Origin: Norana najaformis
Taxonomy: Eukaryota; Annelida; Clitellata; Crassiclitellata; Hormogastridae
Assembly (NCBI GenBank): GCA_964023275.1
Contig: OZ029927.1
Location: 2,651,715 to 2,715,714, forward strand
Length of the DNA: 64,000 bases
Direction: 5' to 3'
Shown: piece after piece, positions 56,384 to 64,000 of the stretch
Layout of the letters: the number at the start of each line of letters is the position of its first letter
Position numbering within the stretch: position 1 is the stretch's first letter
Notes under the pieces: generated by a model
What the model was told of the DNA's origin: nothing
Databases searched by the model: none
What the model saw: only the letters and a program-made list of their open reading frames with translations
Translations under genes and position numbers: made by a program

Positions 56384-57145
56384 GCGAATGCAAATGAAAT
56401 ATTCTCGACAAGCCCTATCTGTGCACGAAAGCGATCGCAAATGATTGATGGTGCTACCCGTACCTATTTTCGAAGCATTTTCTCAGGAAAAAACCACGCT
56501 TTTATTAAGAAGAAATTGGACCTTAAAACGGGCCAACGAAATTTAAAAAAAGAAAAAGTTAAAAGAGAAAAGCGTTACCTAATGTGGGTACAGATCGACA
56601 CCTCTATTCGGAAAATTAAGAAGTCGATCTTTCTGACCTTTTGCCTATCAATTTTGTTTTGACTGAGCGCCTGTGAATAAGCTGGTCCCCGCGGCGCGGC
56701 TTTCGTTGGGCGCTGTAGAAATCTTTGGATTACGATAGGATGACTCAGATTTTTTGATGTACAGTTCAAATACCCTGCGTATTGTTATCGTCTGTGTTTC
56801 TGCCACCTAGCGAATGCAAATGAAACGTTTTCAAATGAAGTACATGTATGTGCTACCACCTAGCGAATGCAAATGAAACATTTTCAAATGAAGCACATGC
56901 ATGTGCTACCACCTAGCGAATGCAAATGAAACATTTTCAAATGAAGCACAGGCATGTGCTACCACCTAGCGAATGCAAATGAAACATTTTTAAATGAAGC
57001 ACAGGCATGTGCTACCACCTAGCGAATGCAAATGAAACATTTTCAATTGAAGCACAGGCAGGTGCTACCACCTGGCGAATGCAAATGAAACATTTTCAAT
57101 AAATCACATGTCTGTGCTGCCACCTAGTTAATGCAATTGAAACAA
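56384..57145 (+). repeat. 53-bp array with POU-octamer motifs
   Basis: Unit CTACCACCTAGCGAATGCAA, ATGAAACATTTTCAAATGAA, GCACAGGCATGTG. Exact ATGCAAAT octamers start at 56814, 56867, 56920, 56973, 57026 and 57079, each 53 bp apart, plus an isolated one at 56388. A degraded unit with ATGCAATT ends the array near 57131. Confidence 0.92.
56655..56745 (+). repeat. LINE 3-prime tail
   Basis: ACTGAGCGCCTGTGAATAAG and CTTTCGTTGGGCGCTGTAG match 23085-23160 and, reversed, 11580-11640. Confidence 0.65.
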
Positions 57146-57149
57146 TATA

Positions 57150-57930
57150 AATTTAGCTCACGCGTCTAATTACGACAGAGGTGGCAAAAGAATTATGGTT
57201 TCACTTATGCATACGTTTCTCATCGGGTAAAAATTCGCTTTCATTAAGAAAAAAATGGGGATTAAAATTGGCTAAAGAATTTTATAAAAAGAAAAATTGA
57301 ACAGGTAAATATGCTCACTAAATGTGGCTATGGATCGACACCTTTGTTTAAAAAGTCAAGAACCTGACGAAGTTTTTCATTTCAAAGATATTTCAGAGAA
57401 ACACATTTACACTTTTTCCATTAGTTTTTTTGAAAACTCACGCAAATATAATAGTAGTACGCAACCTTAGCTAAGCCAATGGAGTATGATGAGATTATTA
57501 TTTGGGAGTATTGCAGGCCTAAAAGTATCACGGGAAAGGATGGCGTAAGGTGTTGGAAAGGCAATCGCGAATGTAAAGCGAAAGCATGGAGTCTCAACTT
57601 TCGTTAATTATATTGTTACTCTAGTTGTCAGAATGTGACCAATTTTAGCGCCCTGTATAGACATGAAATAGTGGAAATAACTGACTGTATAAATAGCCAG
57701 ATACATACATATATTACATGCATGTCTAATTATTGTGAGTTCAAATTGTTTTCCAATGTTGCGTCTGTCGGTGCTTAATTTTATCTGTTTCCTACATATC
57801 TATGAAATAGACGCATATATCGGGTGCTAAGCGTTTTACGAGACCTTTAGGCCACGTAGCGATCACTGCCTAAACTTGGACGGACAGACAGTCAGACAGA
57901 CAGATAGACCTGCTTCTTTCTCCTAAAAGG
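57150..57930. other. Non-coding, partly a duplicate of 56400-56640
   Basis: ATTAAGAA..AAATTGG, GATCGACACCT and TTAAGAAG/AAAGTCAAG segments at 57240-57370 repeat those at 56500-56640, so the 53-bp array is flanked by copies of one element. No exon seen. Confidence 0.5.
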
Positions 57931-57944
57931 ATGGCCTTTGTAGA

Positions 57945-58790
57945 GCCATCATTCAACAGAACAGCCTTTGCCCTCATCCAAAGAGAATGGCCTTTGTCCT
58001 CATCCAAACAGAATGGCCTTTGTCCTCATTCATCCAAAGAGAACGGCCTTTGTCCTCATCCAAAGAGAACGGCCTTTGCCCTCATCCAAAGAGAATGGCC
58101 TTTATCCTCATTCAAAGAGAAAGGCCTTTGTCCTCATCCAAAAAGAACTGTACTTGTCCTCATCATCTTTATCCTCATTCAAAGACAATGGCCTGTGTCC
58201 TCATCCAAAGAGAACGGTACTAGTCCTCATCCAAAGAGAACGGCCTTTATCCTCATTCAAAGAGAACGGCCTTTGTCCTCATCCAAAGAGAACGGTACTA
58301 GTCCTCATCCAAAGAGAACGGCCTTTATCCTCATTCAAAGAGAACGGTCTTTGTCCTCATCCAACGAGAATGGTACTTGCCCTCATCCAAAGAGAACGGC
58401 CCTTGTCCTCATCCAAAGAGAACAGCCTTTGTCCTCATCCAAACAGAACAGCCTTTGCCCTCAACCAGAGAATGGCCTTTGTCCTCATACAAAGAGAACA
58501 ACCTTTGTCCTCATCCAAAGAAAATGGTCTTTGTCCTTATCCAAACAGAACGGCCTTTGTCCTCATCCAAAGAGAACAGCCTTTGTCCTCATCCAAACAG
58601 AACAGCCTTTGCCCTCATCCTAAGAGAACGGCCTTCGTCCTCATCCAAAGAGAATGGCCTTTGTCCTCATCCTAACAGAATGGCCTTTGTCCTCATCCAA
58701 AGAGAATGGCCTTTGTCCTCATCCAAAGAGAACGGCCTTTGTCCTCATCCAAAGAGAACGGTATTTGTCCTCATCCTAAGAGAACGGCCT
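57945..58790 (+). repeat. 26-bp minisatellite, about 32 copies
   Basis: Unit GGCCTTTGTCCTCATCCAAA plus GAGAAC/GAGAAT. Because 26 is not a multiple of three and the unit has no stop in any frame, all three plus frames stay open for up to 235 codons with a 26-residue period. No homology supports coding. Confidence 0.96.
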
Positions 58791-58794
58791 TAAA

Positions 58795-60940
58795 CAGTCC
58801 TGAACCAACTAATTTTTGGCGGATCTTCCACGGAGCCGATTAGATTCTGCAGAAATCTTACCATTTGATTTAACAATAGAAGAGAAAAATCTGAATTTTT
58901 CTAGCATCATTTCCATGGTGAACCAAGGACCTCAAACGCAACGTACTATTCCATGTTTTAAGGATTATTACTAAAATATTTCAAATTGTTTCTTCTAAAC
59001 ATTGTTATGGAAACTGTTATGTATTTACGCTTGAATTACTAGTACAAACTGAAAAAATATTTGTCAGAAAGATTAACATCAGGTTACTAATAAGTTAAAG
59101 AGCATCATACAAGTAACTGATCATAATATAAGCTACAGTGGCAATGGCACTCACATATGCTCATTGAAATAACTGAAAATATGGTAAGAATTAGTGGCTG
59201 GAGCCTTCACACTAATACAATCACGACTGATGCCTCGTGCAGTCATAACAGCCCTACAGATGTCATTGGATTAGATAATGGAATATTAGAATACAAAATG
59301 CAAAGGAAGATATCAGTGAAACATCGATAACCAAGTTTGGGGTGAAATATTCTTCATTTAGTTTTGGATTAGCTGTCACACAACATACTGTCAGGAAATC
59401 ACCAACAAAGTGCAGAAGGCCAACGTCACCAACAAAGCATGCGCATATTTCAACTGATAAAGTTCTTTGATTAAACAGCAATCAAGAATTAAAATCATTT
59501 TCTTCTGCTTCCCAAGGTTAGAATTCCCAAGGCAGTTTACCAGATGACTCTGGTTTTAAAGAAACCATTCGTATAGCACTGGAGGCCGGATATACAGATC
59601 CAGGTGCTTTGGTGTTTTCAACATCCGATCTCCATGATCATCAAAGGCATCAGACAACTCAAGACAGAACTAAACACAGACCACAGACCAAATGTAGGCA
59701 AAAGCTTAAAAACAGGAACACTTCAAGCAATTACTCAAAATATCTGTCTGTTTGAATACATACATACATATACATATATGTGGTATATATATACATATAT
59801 ATATATATTAATGCATGTATCTGTCAGTCTGTATACATACATCTGAATATTTATATGATGCAATGTGACGAGTTCATGACAGCCCAGGCTGTATGGGAGA
59901 GAACACTAAAATGTCTGCATAATAATAATAATAAGTTATCAGTGACTGTCTGTTCCAACTAACTGGCAGCCTTTGACTAGATGCAGTACTTGTGATTAAG
60001 CTGGTGTCCTCTGCTTAAAGTAGCGCCTTAGAATTTCTCAAGATTATGATTACAATTTGTGACTAGCTGTTTTTCTTGGCTGCTATAATTTCTCCATTTT
60101 TGACTGGCTGTTTTAGTTTCCCTATTTGTGACTTGCTGTTCTAATATGCCAAATTCTGATTGGCTGTTCTAAATTCCCTGTTTGTGATTGGCTAGTCTAC
60201 GGCAATTTCCTCATTTCTGATTGGTTGTTGTTCTAATTTACCTGTTAGTGACTGGTCATGGGAGTGCGATGTTTTGATCCTGTCGTCAACGGGGGCAGCA
60301 GAGGTGTTGTGTTCACATCGATACTACGTGCATCTTTAATGCTGAGGACATCCTTTTGACGCAAGGACTCCTGGTCTGTTTCTTCCATCAGCGTATTCTG
60401 TCCAAAATCAATCAATCAATCATATGGTCAATCAGTCATCTGGTCAGTCGGTCATTCGGTCAACTGTTGAGCTGGTCACTTGGTCAGCTAGTAATTGGTC
60501 AGCTAGCCATTTGGGCAACAGTGCAGATTTGTCAAAGGAATTGCTCAATAACTAATTGATCAATTAACTAATTAGTCAAATTAACTATACAAGAAGTTCT
60601 TTATAAAATGCTTCATTATAACATGAATTCTGGTACAGCAGTAATTAATGGCGATTGATTCGGCTCCCAACGACAGCGTTGTAGCGAATTTTTGGTGTAG
60701 TTTTATTTATTCGTTGTACTTCTGAATCTGAGGGGGAGTAGTTATGTGCAAAAACACAGGGTTGTTACACTCAGCAGGCTCAAAACCGCAATCGTTGGAT
60801 TTGAGAACCAACATGCTATCAAATAGACCAATGTATTGTAACATAGACCTCTGTGCCAGTTATCCTGTTAATTAGCAAGTTAACTAATTAATCGATCAGT
60901 TAGTTAATTAAGCACTCTGTCAAACTAAGGAGAAACTGCA
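58795..60940. other. Mostly non-coding stretch
   Basis: AT-rich, with a short (TA)n near 59775-59810, a LINE-type tail near 59990-60055, degenerate TGATTGGCTGTTCTAA repeats at 60050-60250 and a GGTCA-rich stretch at 60425-60510. One candidate exon is listed separately. Confidence 0.45.
59522..59692 (+). CDS. Candidate exon, unrecognised
   Basis: After acceptor TTCTTCTGCTTCCCAAGGTTAG an open frame reads NSQGSLPDDSGFKETIRIAL, EAGYTDPGALVFSTSDLHD and continues to 59755. The amphipathic start looks protein-like, but no partner exon or family is recognised. Confidence 0.3.
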
Positions 60941-60946
60941 CCTCAC

Positions 60947-61003
60947 CTGGCCACCAGCTGCACACAACTGAAGTAGAAGTTTTGCCCCAATGAACTCCTT
61001 TAC
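60947..61003 (-). CDS. Exon of an unidentified minus-strand gene
   Basis: 57 bp between acceptor TTGTTGACAG and donor CAG|GTGAGG, encoding VKEFIGAKLLLQLCAAGGQ in phase 0. Clean splice flanks on both sides. Probably the same gene as 63409-63611; the exon(s) linking them were not found. Confidence 0.55.
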
Positions 61004-61147
61004 CTGTCAACAAATTCACACTTACACAATAATCAAATCAAATTTGCAATATGTAGATTCACTAATAACAGAATCGCCGATTCACTGATGAGGATTTGTC
61101 TAATTCAATTAAAACATTACTACAGAAGTCTCCACATTAGATTAGAC

Positions 61148-61315
61148 TTCACCGATAACAGGAGGTAGATACACTGATAACAGAAGGGAAGATTCACTGA
61201 TAACAGGAGGTAAGATTCACTGATAACAGGAGGTAAGATTCACTGATAACAGAAGGTAAGATTCACTGATATCAGGAGGTACGATTCACTGATAATAAGA
61301 TGCATCATTCACCAA
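61148..61315 (+). repeat. 23-bp tandem repeat, about 7 copies
   Basis: Unit GATTCACTGATAACAGGAGG plus TAA. Contains AGGAGGTAAGATT. Decays at both ends. Confidence 0.88.
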
Positions 61316-61719
61316 TAAACAGAAAACGATAAGCGAATGGATGATGCATATATATTAACTAACAGGAGGAGAATTTCAACGGCCTTCATGATTCACTGAT
61401 AAGTCGAACTTGTCTGTTTGGCCCTACGTATGTTATTAATAAGTAGATGCACCATGGTTCTTGGCTGCATATCTTTCACTGTTTTAAAGACAAGTGCTAG
61501 ACATGAAGTGATGGAGGAGGCCTCGAATGATCTCGACCTGGTTGGTGCTCCAGCTGAGCATCTCCTTCTCCCATCCTTTCGTTGTTACTCTCTCCCAGAA
61601 AAATACAGTAAACACTGAGGAGCATCGAAACCATTTACAGGACTCGACCTCCTGTTGCCATCTCCACTGTCATTATTGTTGTAGCCATGTCGATGATAGT
61701 CATCATCAACATAAAAAGA

Positions 61720-61775
61720 ATCATCATCATCACGGTTACGATCATCATCATCATCACCACCACCACCACCACCAA
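61720..61775 (+). repeat. (CAT)n/(CAC)n microsatellite
   Basis: ATCATCATCATCACCACCAC tract; His-rich and Asp/Gly-rich translations here are artefacts. Confidence 0.92.
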
Positions 61776-61989
61776 TGTTAAACCAAATAAATGCAATACA
61801 TAAATGCATTCACAGCATTCTTATGACAATATAATTTTTGCCTTAAGTTCTACCAAACGCTTCTTCTTCTCTTTCCTCTTCTTCTTCTTTGCATTCTTCG
61901 TAGAAACCAAACATTCTGTGTACATACATACCTACCTTCCATGTCATACAGAATGAAGACAACTGTGTGTGTGATGCAAAACTGGCTTC

Positions 61990-62260
61990 TCTTCTGCTGC
62001 TGTCCAACTGCACCACATGCTTCCTGTGTCTTTTTCCTAAAGCAACAAGTCAGAGTTCTTTAAAGTCATTCGAGTCTAAACTTAAAACTCATTTGTTCAT
62101 CTGTTACAACTTGCTGCTCCACTGCAGCCAAACTTCTTGTTTCCTTGACCCATCAGATTTCAACCATCGCTTCTCCAACAGATAATGATTTCTGGCTACA
62201 GCTTCACTTGACCTTGTACTTTATTGTAATGATGCTATAGAAGTGACCACAGAAATTCAA
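61990..62260 (+). repeat. Probable LINE 3-prime end
   Basis: Reads SLKSFESKLKTHLFICYN, the usual near-terminal LINE phrase (SFKSKLKTHLF), followed by a tail with ATGATGCTATAGAAGTGACC like other family A tails. Confidence 0.5.
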
Positions 62261-62562
62261 CTGTACAAAGCAACTCATTGCTTCAACTGAAACGCCCATA
62301 AAGTCTATAAGGAGTAAAAGGAGTTTGTAGTCGTTTGGTTGGTTGGTTGTGGTCACGTCTAACCATCATTCAATCCCGCGTTTAAACCTCCAACTAGTTG
62401 AAAGATGCAAGTAATAATTATTCTTTTATCTTACCTGGTCTTGTCTATTCTTGAGAAAACAAGAGATGCATTAGATGTGGCTGGCAAAGTGTTGTGTAAA
62501 TGCCAATGCTCCACAGGGCTACACCTCAGATGACGACAATGATTACTTTGCTTTAACCAACC

Positions 62563-63345
62563 ACCTTAAAATACCTTTTACCTTCAAGTATCTTTAGCCT
62601 TGACCTATTGCTTACCTTAAAATATCTTTTACCTTTAAGTATCTTTAGCCTTGTCCTATTGCTTACCTTAAAATACCTTTTACCTTTAAGTATCTTTAGC
62701 CTTGACCTATTGCTTACCTTAAAATATCTTTTACCTTTAAGTATCTTTAGCCTTGACCTATTGCTTACCTTAAAATACCTTTTACCTTTAAGTATCTTTA
62801 GCCTTGACCTATTGCTTACCTTAAAATATCTTTTACCTTTAAGTATCTTTAGCCTTGACCTATTGCTTACCTTAAAATATCTTTTACCTTTAAGTATCTT
62901 TAGCCTTGTCCTACTGCTTACCTTAAAATACCTTTTACCTTTAAGTATCTTTAGCCTTGTCCTACTGCTTACCTTAAAATACCTTTTACCTTTAAGTATC
63001 TTTAGCCTTGTCCTACTGCTTACCTTAAAATATCTTTTACCTTTAAGTATCTTTAGCCTTGACCTATTGCTTACCTTAAAATACCTTTTACCTTTAAGTA
63101 TCTTTAGCCTTGACCTATTGCTTACCTTAAAATATCTTTTACCTTTAAGTATCTTTAGCCTTGACCTGTTGCTTACCTTAAAATATCTTTTACCTTTAAG
63201 TATCTTTAGCCTTGTCCTATTGCTTACCTTAAAATACCTTTTACCTTTAAGTATCTTTAGCCTTGTCCTACTGCTTACCTTAAAATACCTTTTACCTTTA
63301 AGTATCTTTAGCCTTGACCTACAGCTTACCTTAAAATGCCTCAAC
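62563..63345 (-). repeat. 51-bp minisatellite in an intron, 15 copies
   Basis: Plus-strand unit CTTACCTTAAAATATCTTTT, ACCTTTAAGTATCTTTAGCC, TTGACCTATTG. A multiple of three, so both strands stay open (350 codons on minus). It begins 64 bp past the donor of exon 63409-63611. On the minus strand each unit contains TTTTAAGGTAAGC, a near-ideal 5-prime splice site, and TTAAAGGTAAAAG, a second weaker one. Confidence 0.95.
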
Positions 63346-63408
63346 CTAGCAAACAGCATCTTTTCAAACCGTTTTAGAGGCGCTACATAAATCAAAACGG
63401 CCACCCAC

Positions 63409-63611
63409 CTCTGGTATGCAAAGGGCACGGCTCGAGCCTCCTTCAAGCACAGTTGCTCAGCATCATCCAAGATGATCCGCTGGGTGGGCATCTCTGTACT
63501 TTTGGACTCTTCAGGACTAGATTTGATGTAGCACCAGGGATTCAGCTGGTCTCCCTGTCGCAGCTTTGTGTGGCCCTTGAGAAGCAACTGAATGCCTTCC
63601 ACCAATGGTGT
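63409..63611 (-). CDS. Exon of an unidentified minus-strand gene, 67 codons
   Basis: Acceptor GATTCGCTGTAG; donor CCAGAG|GTGGGT. Encodes TPLVEGIQLLLKGHTKLRQG, DQLNPWCYIKSSPEESKST, EMPTQRIILDDAEQLCLKEA, RAVPFAYQR. It has the look of a conserved cytosolic protein (no membrane segment) but I cannot name the family. The open frame runs on through the intronic minisatellite only because that repeat lacks stops. Confidence 0.65.
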
Positions 63612-64000
63612 CTACAGCGAATCTTTCAAATTTGGTTCACTGCACATATAACCAATGCAGAAATGTACAGACGCACCATAGCGGCCATCCTTTAGTTCGC
63701 ATTTGCATTGTGACTGTGTACATACTTACTTGACTAGATTTGACATAAACTGACTAGTTGTTATAATTTGCTTGGAATTAATTGCATATTCATGTATGTT
63801 AAGGACCTACATTTGAGACCAAATTGGTGGTGAATTTCCTGTGTAGTGGACGTAGTTGGTATCACTTGACCATTTGCCAGTGTCAGGTCATTGGTCAAGC
63901 CCTGTTAGAATTGCTGAGCAGGCCGTATGTTCTTTTCCAGTAATTGTTTGGTAGAGTATGCAAGAAACTCAGTGTTCCATTAGTCAACATTGTAGTTGTT
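63612..64000. other. Upstream intron of the unidentified minus-strand gene
   Basis: No exon or repeat recognised. Confidence 0.4.

Noticed and set aside
61500-61580. Minus-strand frame WEKEMLSWSTNQVEIIRGLL
   Set aside because: Protein-like, but no usable acceptor polypyrimidine tract or donor could be placed; may be worth a transcript check.
62553-63605. 350-codon minus-strand frame as a repeat protein
   Set aside because: Only the first 67 codons look like protein; a good splice donor ends them and the rest is a stop-free minisatellite, equally open on the plus strand.

Overview
This is an intron-rich, repeat-rich, AT-leaning animal genome segment, most likely from an invertebrate; I cannot name the species. 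There are no operons and coding sequence is a few percent. Gene content is metazoan: a CLK/LAMMER splicing kinase, glycogen phosphorylase and an OST-alpha-like membrane protein. Transposon relics are typical of animals: hAT, LINE 3-prime ends, and SINEs derived from tRNA and 5S rRNA.

Layout. (1) 0.6-10.7 kb, minus strand: twelve consecutive exons of a CDC2-like (LAMMER) protein kinase. All exon phases agree and 419 codons are open from the start codon; the C-terminal exon(s) lie beyond the left edge. (2) 13.5-31.5 kb, plus strand: a decayed glycogen phosphorylase gene. Exon relics keep their order and splice flanks, but carry nine stops in the ancestral frame, several frameshifts, a lost splice donor and a deleted active-site tripeptide. 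Its last intron is filled by a 38-bp minisatellite (about 25.5-31.2 kb), into which a hAT element inserted with a perfect 8-bp target duplication. (3) 32.1-32.3 kb, minus: one exon of an OST-alpha/TMEM184-type protein, followed by a 45-bp array with a 225-bp higher-order period. (4) 33-38.5 kb: SINEs, a G-quadruplex motif, a 38-bp array, a (TA)n tract and LINE tails. (5) 38.6-44.2 kb, plus: a small three-exon gene reconstructed here (91 aa, unknown family) whose second intron is a 3.5-kb complex repeat. (6) 44.4-48.3 kb: a long inverted repeat, then a 3.5-kb array of 50/52-bp units with 939-bp and 395-bp higher-order duplications. (7) 48.3-57.9 kb: mostly dispersed repeats, including 5S-derived SINE-like copies, a LINE reverse transcriptase fragment, palindromes and a 53-bp array carrying POU-octamer motifs. 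(8) 57.9-58.8 kb: a 26-bp array open in all three frames. (9) 59-64 kb: exons of an unidentified minus-strand gene with an intronic 51-bp minisatellite whose every unit carries a consensus 5-prime splice site.

The neighbouring genes show no functional coupling. The main themes are the contrast between an intact kinase gene and a dead phosphorylase gene beside it, and the number of unrelated tandem arrays sitting in or next to introns. I found no clear evidence for a wholly new biological system.
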